Part shown: piece by piece, positions 40,035 through 49,052 of the stretch
Layout of the letters: the number at the start of each line of letters is the position of its first letter
How positions within the stretch are numbered: the first letter of the stretch is position 1
Assembly (NCBI GenBank): GCA_910575555.1
Contig: CAJTFX010000002.1
Coordinates: forward strand, 245,280-309,279
Source: Lachnospiraceae bacterium
Lineage (GTDB): Bacteria > Bacillota > Clostridia > Lachnospirales > Lachnospiraceae
Reading direction: 5' to 3'
DNA: 64,000 nucleotides
Notes under the pieces: generated by a model
Databases searched by the model: none
What the model was told of the DNA's origin: nothing
The model's input: only the letters and a program-made list of their open reading frames with translations
Program-made: the position numbers and the translations under genes

Positions 40035-42386
40035 ATGGAACAAATTAAAATTTCCGTGAGAAATCTGGTGGAATTTATTCTGCGCTCCGGCGATATTGAT
40101 AACCGCCGCGGCAGGGCGGCTCAAAAGGAAGCCATGCAGGAGGGCAGCAAAATTCACCGGAAAATCCAAAGGAGGATGGGGGCTTCCTATCAGCCGGAGG
40201 TGTCTCTGAAAATAGAGCTGAAGCGGCAGAAGTACCTTTTGATGATTGAAGGCAGGGCGGACGGCATCATTGAAGAGGAAGAACAGGTGACCGTGGACGA
40301 AATCAAAGGCATTTTTCAGGATGTGAATTTGTTGGAGGGGCCGGCGGGAGTGCATCTGGCCCAGGCAAAATGTTATGCCTATATTGTGGCGTTGCAGCGG
40401 CAGCTTTCTGAAATTTCCGTGCAGATGACCTATTGCAACCTGGATACGGAAGAGATCCGAAGATTCCGGGAGCAGTATTCTTTTGAAGAGCTGAAAGAGT
40501 GGTTTGAAGGATTGATTGCGGCTTATGAAAAATGGGCAGATTTTCAATATGAGGCAAAGGTGGAGCGGAACGCTTCCATTGCAGGACTGGAATTTCCGTT
40601 TCCTTACCGGGAGGGGCAGAAAAAACTGGCGGGAGATGTGTACCGTACCATTAACCGGAAGAAAATTCTGTTTATCCAGGCGCCCACAGGAACCGGAAAA
40701 ACCATTACCACAGTGTTTCCGGCTGTGAAGGCGGTGGGGGAGGAGCTGGCGGATAAAATTTTTTATTTGACCGCCAAAACCATCACCCGCACAGTGGCGA
40801 AGGAGGCATTTGATTTGCTGCGCAGCCGGGGGTATCAGGGGCGCGTTATAACGATTACGGCCAAGGAAAAGCTGTGTTTCTGCGAAGAAATGGACTGCAA
40901 TCCTGAACATTGCATTTATGCAAAGGGCCATTACGATCGGGTCAATGACGCGGTGTTTGACCTGCTGCTGAAGGAACGCGATATTACAAGGGAGGCGCTT
41001 CTTACACAGGCGGAGCAGTTTCAGGTCTGCCCCTTTGAACTTTGTCTGGATGTGTCTCTCTGGACAGATGTGATTATCTGTGATTACAATTATCTGTTTG
41101 ATCCCAATGTATACCTGAAGCGTTTCTTTTCTGAGGGGATCAAAGGGGATTATCTGTTTTTGGTGGACGAGGCCCACAATCTGGTAGACCGGGCCAGGGA
41201 GATGTACAGCGCAGTACTGTACAAAGAAGATTTCCTGCAATTGAAAAAAGTGATGAAAACACACAGCAGAAAATGCGCCCAGGCATTGGAGCGGTGCAAT
41301 AAACACATGCTGGAGCTGAAGCGCCAGTGCGAGGATTACCAGGTGCTGGACGGCATCGGGGATCTGGTGTTTTCTCTGATGAAGCTTGGAGCAGCCCTGG
41401 ATGAGTTTTTTCAGAAGGACAGCAGCTTTCCGGAGAAAAAGGATCTGCAGGAGTTTTATCTTAAGGTGCGGCATTTTCTGAATATGTATGACCGGGCCGA
41501 TGAAAATTATGTGGTTTATACCGAACAGGAAAGGGAAAAACGGTTTAAGCTGAAGCTGTTCTGCGTGAATCCGGCAGTCAATCTCCAGGAATGTCTGGAA
41601 AAGGGCAGAAGCGCCGTGTTCTTTTCCGCCACGCTGCTGCCCATCCAGTATTATAAGAAGCTGCTCAGCACCGGGGAGGACAATTATGCGGTGTATGCCA
41701 CAACGGTGTTTGAGCAGAGCCAGAGGTTTTTGGCCGTGGGAACCGACGTAAGCAGTAAATACACCAGACGGAATCAGCAGGAATTTCAGCGGATTGCCGC
41801 GTATATTTATGAAACGGCAAAAGCGAAAACGGGAAATTACATGGTATTCTTTCCTTCCTATAAGATGATGCAGCAGGTGTGGGAGGTTTTTCAGGAGCGG
41901 GAAGGCCTTTTGGAAGAGATGGACAGTATTTGTCAGGAAAGCGGCATGACAGAAGAGGAGCGGGAACTGTTTCTGAACCATTTTTCCGGGCATCGGGAGA
42001 AAACTCTGATCGGGTTTTGCGTAATGGGAGGAATTTTTGCAGAAGGCATTGATTTGAAAGGGGAATCTTTAATCGGCGTTTTGATTGTGGGAACGGGACT
42101 GCCGCAAATCAGCAATGAACGGGAGATTCTGAAACAGTTTTACGATGAAAGCGAAGGAGCCGGGTTCGAATATGCCTTCCGGTATCCCGGGATGAATAAA
42201 GTCCTGCAGGCGGCAGGCCGGGTGATCCGAACCGGAGAGGACCGGGGCGTAATTCTTTTGCTGGACGAGCGTTTTCTGGAGGAGGGTTACCAGAGGCTTT
42301 TTCCCAGAGAATGGGAGGATTGCCGGTGTGTGACGCTGAATGAGGTGCGGGGCGCCGTGGAAGGCTTCTTTGCTATGGGGCCGTAG
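40035..42386 (+). CDS. XPD/DinG-like helicase with N-terminal nuclease-like domain
   Basis: A 783-residue protein. Residues 1-165 resemble a PD-(D/E)XK nuclease: GRADGII supplies the Asp, VDEIKG the E-x-K, and QAKCYAYIVAL the last helix. The helicase part follows, with Walker A FIQAPTGTGKTITTVFP, a Cys set of the iron-sulphur type (EEMDCNPEHCIYAKG and CPFELCLD), the DEAH box LVDEAHNLVDRARE and the late motif QAAGRVIRTGEDRG. It probably unwinds DNA 5' to 3' in repair. The start at 40035 is chosen for family fit; a GTG at 40014 is also possible. Annotation as an ATP-dependent DNA helicase is safe. Confidence 0.88.
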   Translation: MEQIKISVRNLVEFILRSGDIDNRRGRAAQKEAMQEGSKIHRKIQRRMGASYQPEVSLKIELKRQKYLLMIEGRADGIIEEEEQVTVDEIKGIFQDVNLLEGPAGVHLAQAKCYAYIVALQRQLSEISVQMTYCNLDTEEIRRFREQYSFEELKEWFEGLIAAYEKWADFQYEAKVERNASIAGLEFPFPYREGQKKLAGDVYRTINRKKILFIQAPTGTGKTITTVFPAVKAVGEELADKIFYLTAKTITRTVAKEAFDLLRSRGYQGRVITITAKEKLCFCEEMDCNPEHCIYAKGHYDRVNDAVFDLLLKERDITREALLTQAEQFQVCPFELCLDVSLWTDVIICDYNYLFDPNVYLKRFFSEGIKGDYLFLVDEAHNLVDRAREMYSAVLYKEDFLQLKKVMKTHSRKCAQALERCNKHMLELKRQCEDYQVLDGIGDLVFSLMKLGAALDEFFQKDSSFPEKKDLQEFYLKVRHFLNMYDRADENYVVYTEQEREKRFKLKLFCVNPAVNLQECLEKGRSAVFFSATLLPIQYYKKLLSTGEDNYAVYATTVFEQSQRFLAVGTDVSSKYTRRNQQEFQRIAAYIYETAKAKTGNYMVFFPSYKMMQQVWEVFQEREGLLEEMDSICQESGMTEEERELFLNHFSGHREKTLIGFCVMGGIFAEGIDLKGESLIGVLIVGTGLPQISNEREILKQFYDESEGAGFEYAFRYPGMNKVLQAAGRVIRTGEDRGVILLLDERFLEEGYQRLFPREWEDCRCVTLNEVRGAVEGFFAMGP

Positions 42387-42452
42387 TTCACGGATCGCAG
42401 GCCTGCTTATAGATTCTTTATAATAGCGGCAGTTTAGAAATAATGTGAAAGT

Positions 42453-44027
42453 ATGAGGAGAATGATGGTAAAACAAAAAAAGTTTAATATTACTGGAATT
42501 TGTGTTCCTGATTTGCATTATATGGTAGATACTGGAGATAAACTCAATGAGATCATACACGATTATATTGAGTGCAATGAATATTTTATGATTAATCGAG
42601 CCAGACAATATGGGAAATCCACAACACTGGAATTACTGTATGCCCGTCTGAAAAAGGATTATATCGTTTTAGATATCAGTTTTGAAGCGGCGGAGGATTG
42701 TTTCACCTCTGTGTCTGCCATGGCGCAGGGAGTTGTAAATAAAATTTCCCGGGCGCTGGCTGAGAACAATGTGCCAGATCAGCTGACAGAGATTTGGAAT
42801 GAACCTGTTTCAACGGAATTACCGCTGGATTCATTGAGTGTTAAAATTTCCAGTTTTTGCAGAGCCAGTGAAAAAGAAGTTATTTTTATGGTGGATGAAG
42901 TAGACAAAGCTGCAGACAATCAGATATTCCTCAGTTTTTTAGGTCTGCTCAGGGAAAAATACTTAAAACGCAGCGCAGGACGGGACTGTACCTTCAAAAG
43001 TGTGATTTTAGCAGGGGTTCATGATATTAAAAATTTGAAAATGAAGCTGCACCCGGGGCAGATAGGCCATTATAACAGTCCATGGAACATTGCAGCAGAT
43101 TTTCAGGTGAATATGAGTTTTGAAGCGGCGGGCATTGAGAATATGCTGACAGAGTATGAGCAGGATCGGGAAACGGGTATGAATATTGCAGAGATGTCAG
43201 AACTGATCTTTGACTATACTTCCGGTTATCCCTTTTTGGTTTCCTATATCTGTAAATTGTTGGATGAAAAGAAATATTCATGGACAAGGGAGGGGCTTCA
43301 GGAAGCAGTAAAAATATTAGTCAAGGGCCCGAATACGTTGTATGACGATATGATAAAACAGGTGACAGAGTATCAGGAACTCAGCAGGATGCTGCAGAAT
43401 ATCCTTTTTCGGGGGATGGAATATCCTTTTCATGAATATAACCAAGTAATTAATATCGGGAAAATGCTGGGTTTTATTGAGGATAAAGAAGGGATTGCAG
43501 TGGTATCCAACAGAATTTTTGAGATGCAGCTTTATAGCTATTTTATTGCGGAGGAATTTTCCAAAAATTTAATTTTGGACAGTCAGATTCCGGATAAAAA
43601 TCAGTTTATTCAAAATGGCATGTTGGATATGGATCTGGTTATGAGTAAATTTTATGAGTATTACAATTCATTGTACCGGCAGGAAGATGACAGATTTATG
43701 GAAGAGCACGGCAGGAAAATATTTTTAATTTACCTGAAACCGATTATTAACGGAGCCGGCAATTTTTATATTGAAGCTGAAACGAGAGATAAAATGCGGA
43801 CAGATATTGTGATAGATTACAGGGGAATACAGTATATTATTGAAACAAAGATATGGCGGGGAAAGGCATATCATGCGGACGGCAAAGAACAGCTTTGGAA
43901 TTATCTGGAACAGTATCGCTTGGAAAAGGGCTACATGCTGATTTTTAATTTTAACAGAAAGAAAAACAACGCAGGCATCAAAGAAACAGTTTATAAAGGG
44001 AAAATAATTTTAGAGGTAGTAGTGTAA
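42453..44027 (+). CDS. AAA-ATPase-like protein with PD-(D/E)XK domain
   Basis: A 524-residue protein of the paired PF09820-like ATPase and PF08011-like nuclease type. It starts FNITGICVPDLHYMVDTGDKL and has a P-loop variant INRARQYGKSTTLELLY, Walker B VIFMVDEVDKA and a C-terminal nuclease-like motif IDYRGIQYIIETKIWRG followed by GKEQLWNYLEQY. The family is abundant in gut Firmicutes and Bacteroidetes, often in many copies, and no function is settled. ATGs at 42453, 42462 and 42465 compete; AGGAG favours one of the later two. The gene is visibly AT-richer than its neighbours, a sign of transfer. Confidence 0.85.
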   Translation: MRRMMVKQKKFNITGICVPDLHYMVDTGDKLNEIIHDYIECNEYFMINRARQYGKSTTLELLYARLKKDYIVLDISFEAAEDCFTSVSAMAQGVVNKISRALAENNVPDQLTEIWNEPVSTELPLDSLSVKISSFCRASEKEVIFMVDEVDKAADNQIFLSFLGLLREKYLKRSAGRDCTFKSVILAGVHDIKNLKMKLHPGQIGHYNSPWNIAADFQVNMSFEAAGIENMLTEYEQDRETGMNIAEMSELIFDYTSGYPFLVSYICKLLDEKKYSWTREGLQEAVKILVKGPNTLYDDMIKQVTEYQELSRMLQNILFRGMEYPFHEYNQVINIGKMLGFIEDKEGIAVVSNRIFEMQLYSYFIAEEFSKNLILDSQIPDKNQFIQNGMLDMDLVMSKFYEYYNSLYRQEDDRFMEEHGRKIFLIYLKPIINGAGNFYIEAETRDKMRTDIVIDYRGIQYIIETKIWRGKAYHADGKEQLWNYLEQYRLEKGYMLIFNFNRKKNNAGIKETVYKGKIILEVVV

Positions 44028-44118
44028 ATATAGCGGAGGCTGCCGCAAAATCCATGGGTTTTGTTTTACGGCAGTTCCGTCAGCAGAGATTTTAACAGGA
44101 AGGAAACCCAAAACCAAT

Positions 44119-46377
44119 ATGAATAAATATGAAATTTTAAAAAAATATTTCGGCTACAGCCAATTCCGGAAGGGGCAGGAAACATTGATAGACGCCATTC
44201 TCTCAGGCCGGGACGCTCTGGGCATTATGCCCACCGGCGCAGGAAAATCATTGTGTTACCAGATACCGGCGCTGCTTCTGCCCGGTATCACGATTGTCAT
44301 TTCGCCCCTCATTTCTCTTATGAAAGATCAGGTTCAGACGCTGAATCAGGCGGGAATCCATGCCGCATACATCAACAGTTCTTTAACGGAAAATCAAATT
44401 GCGAAAGCGCTGCAGCTGGCCGCAAGGGGTGTTTATAAAATCATCTATGCGGCGCCGGAACGCCTGGAGACTTACGGGTTTCTGGAATTTGCAAGGCAGG
44501 CGGAAATTTCCATGCTGACGGTGGACGAGGCCCACTGTATTTCCCAGTGGGGACAGGATTTCAGGCCCAGCTATCTGAAGATTGTCCAGTTTCTCCGGCA
44601 GCTGGAGAGACGGCCCATTGTCAGCGCGTTTACCGCAACGGCCACGGAGTATGTGCGGGAGGATATTATCTGCGTCCTTGGACTGAAGGAGCCGGAATAC
44701 CTGGTGACGGGATTTGACCGGCAAAATCTGTATTTCGCAGTGGAAACGCCCAGGCAGAAGGACAGGTTTGTGCTGGATTACATAAAAGCCCACCCAAAAG
44801 ACAGCGGCATTGTCTACTGCTCCACCAGGAAAAATGTGGACGCCCTTTTTGAAAAAATGCAGGAATTGTCCATTCCCTCTGCCAGATACCACGCCGGAAT
44901 GGGACAGGAGGCGCGCAGACAAAGCCAGGAGGATTTTGTATATGACAGATGCCCGGTGATGGCCGCCACCAATGCCTTCGGCATGGGGATTGACAAGTCC
45001 AATGTCCGTTATGTCATCCACTACAATATGCCCCAAAGCCTGGAAAACTATTATCAGGAGGCCGGCCGGGCCGGCCGGGACGGGGAAGCGGCGGAATGCA
45101 TTCTTTTGTATTCGCCCCAGGATGTGGTGATCAATCAGTTTCTCATTGAAAGCAAGGAAGAAAATCCGGAGTTTGATGAAGAGGAGCTTGCGGCTATCCG
45201 GGAGAAGGACGCTGAGCGGCTGCGGATTATGAATTATTACTGCCTGTCTGCAAAATGCCTCCGCACCTATATTTTAAATTATTTCGGGGAACAAAGCTTC
45301 GGAGACTGCCAGAACTGCAGCAATTGCCGGAAAGAATATGAAGAAACAGACCGGACGGCGGAGGCCGGGAAAATTATTTCCTGCGTCCGGGAGCTTCGGG
45401 GCAGGTACGGCATCAACGTGACGGCAGGCACCCTGGCAGGAGGGAACCGGGCAAAGCTGCGGGAATATGGCATGGCTGCGTATGCTTCTTACGGAACCCT
45501 AACGGAGCTTGGAGAGCCGAGAATCAAAGGGCTGATCAACCAGATGCTGACGGAGGGATATCTGACAGTTACGGCTGATAAATATGCGTTGCTGCGGCTG
45601 ACAGACAAGTCCTGGGAGCTTTTGCAGGGAAACCAGACTTTTACGGTAAGGGAAGTGAAAGGAGAAAATGCCCTGCTGCCGGAACAGGCCGCCGCTTCCC
45701 CTTCCAGACGCAAATCAGATATTCTGAACTCGAAGGGACTGGAATTGTTTGACCGGCTCCGGGGCCTGCGCAGTGAAATTGCAAGGCGGGAGGGAATGCC
45801 GCCCTATATTATTTTCTCCGACAAAACACTGGTGGATATGTGTATCTGCCTGCCCTTTAACCGGGAAGAAATGCTGAAAGTAAACGGCGTAGGAGAGCAT
45901 AAATTTGAAAAGTACGGGGAGCTGTTTTTGGAGGAAATCAAAACCTGTACCGGAGGGGAAAAAGAAAAGCTGTATTTCGGAGAGCCGGAGGAGCTGGCTG
46001 GAAACCGGCCGGGATTTTCCAAAAAAAAGAGAGAGAAGAAAGAAAAAACAGATTTTTTCCTTTCCAGAGAACAAGCAAAGCTGTTTCCCTATACGAAAAA
46101 ATATCTTGCGCCGGAGCTGGCGGTGCAGCTTAATGAGCTGCGGAATTCCGATGCGGTAAAGAAAACCTCGGGAGCTGAAATTATCCGCCGTTCCCAGCAG
46201 CAGGGACTGTCAGACGAACAGCTCAGAGATGGAAAACGGCAGAAAATTGTCACAGAACAGGGAAAAGCTGCAGGGCTTTTCCTGGGAGCCAGAATCAGCC
46301 AGAAGGGAACGGAGTACCAGGATATTTACTACAATGAACAGGCGCAGCGGATGGTAGTGGAATGGTTTGTGCAGTAA
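44119..46377 (+). CDS. recQ: ATP-dependent DNA helicase RecQ
   Basis: A 752-residue RecQ. Helicase motifs are FRKGQETLIDAI, Walker A MPTGAGKSLCYQIPAL, the DEAH box TVDEAHCISQWGQDFRPSY, FTATATEYVREDI and QEAGRAGRDGE. The zinc domain shows CLSAKCLRTYILNYFGE and CQNCSNC. A winged helix and an HRDC domain (RREGMPPYIIFSDKTLVDM) follow. A tail of about 130 residues past HRDC makes it longer than the usual 600 residues and ends in a helix-turn-like region. It acts in recombination and fork repair. Confidence 0.94.
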   Translation: MNKYEILKKYFGYSQFRKGQETLIDAILSGRDALGIMPTGAGKSLCYQIPALLLPGITIVISPLISLMKDQVQTLNQAGIHAAYINSSLTENQIAKALQLAARGVYKIIYAAPERLETYGFLEFARQAEISMLTVDEAHCISQWGQDFRPSYLKIVQFLRQLERRPIVSAFTATATEYVREDIICVLGLKEPEYLVTGFDRQNLYFAVETPRQKDRFVLDYIKAHPKDSGIVYCSTRKNVDALFEKMQELSIPSARYHAGMGQEARRQSQEDFVYDRCPVMAATNAFGMGIDKSNVRYVIHYNMPQSLENYYQEAGRAGRDGEAAECILLYSPQDVVINQFLIESKEENPEFDEEELAAIREKDAERLRIMNYYCLSAKCLRTYILNYFGEQSFGDCQNCSNCRKEYEETDRTAEAGKIISCVRELRGRYGINVTAGTLAGGNRAKLREYGMAAYASYGTLTELGEPRIKGLINQMLTEGYLTVTADKYALLRLTDKSWELLQGNQTFTVREVKGENALLPEQAAASPSRRKSDILNSKGLELFDRLRGLRSEIARREGMPPYIIFSDKTLVDMCICLPFNREEMLKVNGVGEHKFEKYGELFLEEIKTCTGGEKEKLYFGEPEELAGNRPGFSKKKREKKEKTDFFLSREQAKLFPYTKKYLAPELAVQLNELRNSDAVKKTSGAEIIRRSQQQGLSDEQLRDGKRQKIVTEQGKAAGLFLGARISQKGTEYQDIYYNEQAQRMVVEWFVQ

Positions 46378-46381
46378 TCTG

Positions 46382-46421
46382 GCGTTTCATCCGGCCAGTC
46401 TGATTACGGAACGGATGAAAG
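46382..46421. terminator. Hairpin between convergent recQ and AraC genes
   Basis: TTTCATCCG (46385-46393) and CGGATGAAA (46412-46420) form a perfect stem with an 18-base loop. The T tract is short, so action as a terminator in either direction is only likely. Confidence 0.45.
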
Positions 46422-46422
46422 G

Positions 46423-47367
46423 CTAGTACTCTGCAGTGATGGCAGAGGAATGTATCTGGGCGTAATATTTTTTCGGGGAAAGGCCGAATTCTTTTTTGAA
46501 GGCGCGGTAAAAACCGGAGTAATCATTGAAGCCCACAGCTTCAGAGATCGTTTCCAGATTCAAATCCTCTGCAAGCATATTTTTGGCCGCATTCAGGCGG
46601 ATCAGGTTTAAATACTGATGGAACGTGCAGTTGAAATTTTTTTTAAACAGCTTAAGCAACGCTGTTTTTCCGATGTGGAATTCATCGGCAATCGTCTGAA
46701 TGGTGATTTTTTTACTGTAATTCTTCTTGACATAAGAGATAATATTGTCTATCAGTTCTTTTTTCAATCTTCTTGTGGGGGCGAAATCAATGTCGTGGGC
46801 CTCCATCAGTTTTGATAAAAAACAAAGGGTATTTCCCGCCAGAAAAGCATCCGCATAGGGGCTTTCCAGATTTGCTTCTATGGCGTTGTATTCTAAATAT
46901 CTGCAGAGAAATTCATAGGGTGTGCCGGAGGTTTTAAATAAGGTGGGCCTGTTTAAAATTGTCTTGTAAACATTTTGCGCATGCCATTTGGAGAGGAAAA
47001 AATTAATAAAATCTTTGCTGACGCAGGTAATAATGCGTTCATAAGGTTCTGTCAGGGTATGCAGCGCCAGAGGACAATGGGTAAATCCCGGCGGAACAAT
47101 CAGAATATCTTTTTTTTCAATCTGATACCGCTTGTTATCTGCCAGATACCGGAGCTTTCCCGACAGAAACAGAGAAATTTCATAAAAATCATGGCTGTGG
47201 AGGCTGACCACATCGTTTGGCATATTAATATTCCGCACACAGTCCACAAATGCGGAAATCATTTTCATACGCTGAAAAATATCCGGGTCAAGATGACCGG
47301 CGGGCCTTTGGGGAGGGCACGGCGGATGGTTTTTTGGCATTTCATAAAATTCATTCAGTCTCATCAT
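46423..47367 (-). CDS. AraC-family transcriptional regulator
   Basis: A 314-residue regulator. The N-terminal cupin-like sensor (about 30-150) includes SLHSHDFYEISLFLSGKLRYL and IVPPGFTHCPL. The C-terminal pair of helix-turn-helices (about 215-310) shows IQTIADEFHIGKTALLKLFKK and LETISEAVGFNDYSGFYRAFKKEFGLSPKKY in two parts. The start at 47367 has AAAGGA 6-7 bases upstream. It is divergent from a GPH transporter operon and likely activates it when a carbohydrate-like ligand binds. Three half-sites in the gap are candidate targets. Confidence 0.92.
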   Translation of the reverse strand: MMRLNEFYEMPKNHPPCPPQRPAGHLDPDIFQRMKMISAFVDCVRNINMPNDVVSLHSHDFYEISLFLSGKLRYLADNKRYQIEKKDILIVPPGFTHCPLALHTLTEPYERIITCVSKDFINFFLSKWHAQNVYKTILNRPTLFKTSGTPYEFLCRYLEYNAIEANLESPYADAFLAGNTLCFLSKLMEAHDIDFAPTRRLKKELIDNIISYVKKNYSKKITIQTIADEFHIGKTALLKLFKKNFNCTFHQYLNLIRLNAAKNMLAEDLNLETISEAVGFNDYSGFYRAFKKEFGLSPKKYYAQIHSSAITAEY

Positions 47368-47457
47368 ATAAATTCCTTTTATCATGTATATCATGGTATC
47401 CATTTGTTGAAAAAGTATGCTTAGAGATAAGTATATCGGATGATTTGCCGGCAGTAA

Positions 47458-47582
47458 ATTGCAAAAAGTCTGAAAACATTGCAAAAAGTTCCTTTTGCTG
47501 AGCGGTATCCTGAAAGAGGAGACGATTTACAAGAAATCAGAAACTTTTTGCAATTATCACAGCAGATGGTTTTTGGTATATT
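47458..47582 (+). promoter_or_regulatory. AraC half-sites and promoter of the GPH operon
   Basis: ATTGCAAAAAGT occurs at 47458-47469 and 47478-47489, 20 bases apart, and inverted at 47543-47554. The last copy abuts a weak promoter, TTATCA (47554-47559) and TATATT (47577-47582), 17 bases apart. A poor -35 box next to an activator site fits AraC-type activation. Confidence 0.6.
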
Positions 47583-47660
47583 GTAGCTGTTCAGCGGCGG
47601 GATGATTTGCGGGACGGCTCTGAACAATGATTCCAAAAATAAAAAGTAAGGAGAAGGAAA

Positions 47661-49052
47661 ATGACAACCAAAGGAAAAATGATTCGTAAGTTCGGCGTGC
47701 GTGATGAAATCGGCTATGTATTCGGCGACATGGCGGGAAGTTTTGTAAACCTGTTCGTAGATGCGTATTTTCTCACATTCTGCACCTATGTACTTGGCGT
47801 TGAGGCAGGCTGGATGGCCACTCTGTTTTTGGCAGCGCGCTTATTTGACGCTGTCAATGATCCGATTATCGGTTCATTTCCGGACAGATGGACATTGGGG
47901 AAAAGCGGGGACAAATTTAAACCCTGGATTAAATTATTTATGATTCCGCTGGCATTATCAGGCATACTCTGTTTTTGGGGCGTTTCGTTTGAAGGGATCT
48001 GGCTGCATGCATGGGTGGCGTTTGTGTACATATTTTATGGAATGAGCTACACCGGAACAAGTATGCCCTTTGGCGCAATGGCAAACGTGGTGACGGACGA
48101 TCCGATTGACAGAAGTAAATTAAGCCGCGCCCGTTCCATTGGCGGCACAATTGTCGGTATGACGGCGTTAACGATGGTTCCGGTCCTCTGTTTTGATTCA
48201 GAAAGTAATATTATGCCGGAAAGGTTTACAATAATTGCCGTTGTTTTCGGGGCGCTTTCTGTGATTTCCTATTTAATGCTCTGCAGCTGCACACAGGAGC
48301 GCATTCATGTGGAAGTAAAAGAAGGCGAAAAATTTGAATTTAAAAAAGCCTTATCTGCAGCCGTTAAGAACCGTCCGTTACTGGGCGTGATGCTTGCGAC
48401 CGTCGGTTCCATGTTATCCATTACAGGCTCCAGCCAGTTAAACAGCTATCTGTTCAAGGAAGTATATCATAGGACGGATGCAATTGCGATTTTATCCCTT
48501 GCCACCATTCCGATGATGTTTGTTACATTCCCGCTGATTCCAAGGCTGGTTCGGAAATTCGGGAAACGAAGGGTGATTCTCGTGTCAGCGGTATGGGGAG
48601 TGGTGTTTGGCTCTGTGAAACTTTTTATCCGGATTGAAAACGTATATGCGTATATTGTGCTTCATCTCCTGGCGCAGCTGGGGCAGGTGGGATTTGCCAT
48701 GCTAATCTGGGCGCTGGTTTCTGACTGCCTGGACTACAGTGAATGGAAAAATAATTTCAGAAGCGACGGTTCGATGTATTCTTTATATACATTCAGCCGT
48801 AAAATCGGAAGCACGGTTGCATCGGCCGGCGTAGCGGCGGGCCTGAGCTTCATCGGATATGTTTCCGGCAGCAACGTGGTGCAGTCAGACGCAGCCGTTA
48901 CAGGCATTTATTATCTCTGCAATGCAGTTCCGGTGCTTACCTGCATCCTGGAGCTGATTGGCATCGGTCTGATTTTTAATCTGGATTTAAAGACTACAAA
49001 CCAGATGTATGAAGAATTAAGCAGGCGGCGGGAAAAATATGAAAAAAATTGA
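47661..49052 (+). CDS. GPH-family sugar:cation symporter
   Basis: A 463-residue transporter of the glycoside-pentoside-hexuronide family with twelve expected segments. Signs are FGVRDEIGYVFGDMAGSFVN at the start, FLAARLFDAVNDPIIGSFPDR in segment 2 and the basic FKPWIKLF loop. WALVSDCLDYSEWKNNFRSDG near residue 355 is the typical late block. AAGGAG lies before the ATG. It is the first gene of an operon with an amidohydrolase (14-base overlap) and a carboxylesterase. A glycoside, glucuronide or esterified sugar is the likely substrate. Confidence 0.92.
   Translation: MTTKGKMIRKFGVRDEIGYVFGDMAGSFVNLFVDAYFLTFCTYVLGVEAGWMATLFLAARLFDAVNDPIIGSFPDRWTLGKSGDKFKPWIKLFMIPLALSGILCFWGVSFEGIWLHAWVAFVYIFYGMSYTGTSMPFGAMANVVTDDPIDRSKLSRARSIGGTIVGMTALTMVPVLCFDSESNIMPERFTIIAVVFGALSVISYLMLCSCTQERIHVEVKEGEKFEFKKALSAAVKNRPLLGVMLATVGSMLSITGSSQLNSYLFKEVYHRTDAIAILSLATIPMMFVTFPLIPRLVRKFGKRRVILVSAVWGVVFGSVKLFIRIENVYAYIVLHLLAQLGQVGFAMLIWALVSDCLDYSEWKNNFRSDGSMYSLYTFSRKIGSTVASAGVAAGLSFIGYVSGSNVVQSDAAVTGIYYLCNAVPVLTCILELIGIGLIFNLDLKTTNQMYEELSRRREKYEKN

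Noticed and set aside
39915..41993. 692-codon open frame on the minus strand opposite the helicase gene
   Set aside because: It is the shadow of a well-supported helicase gene; the translation has no domain pattern.
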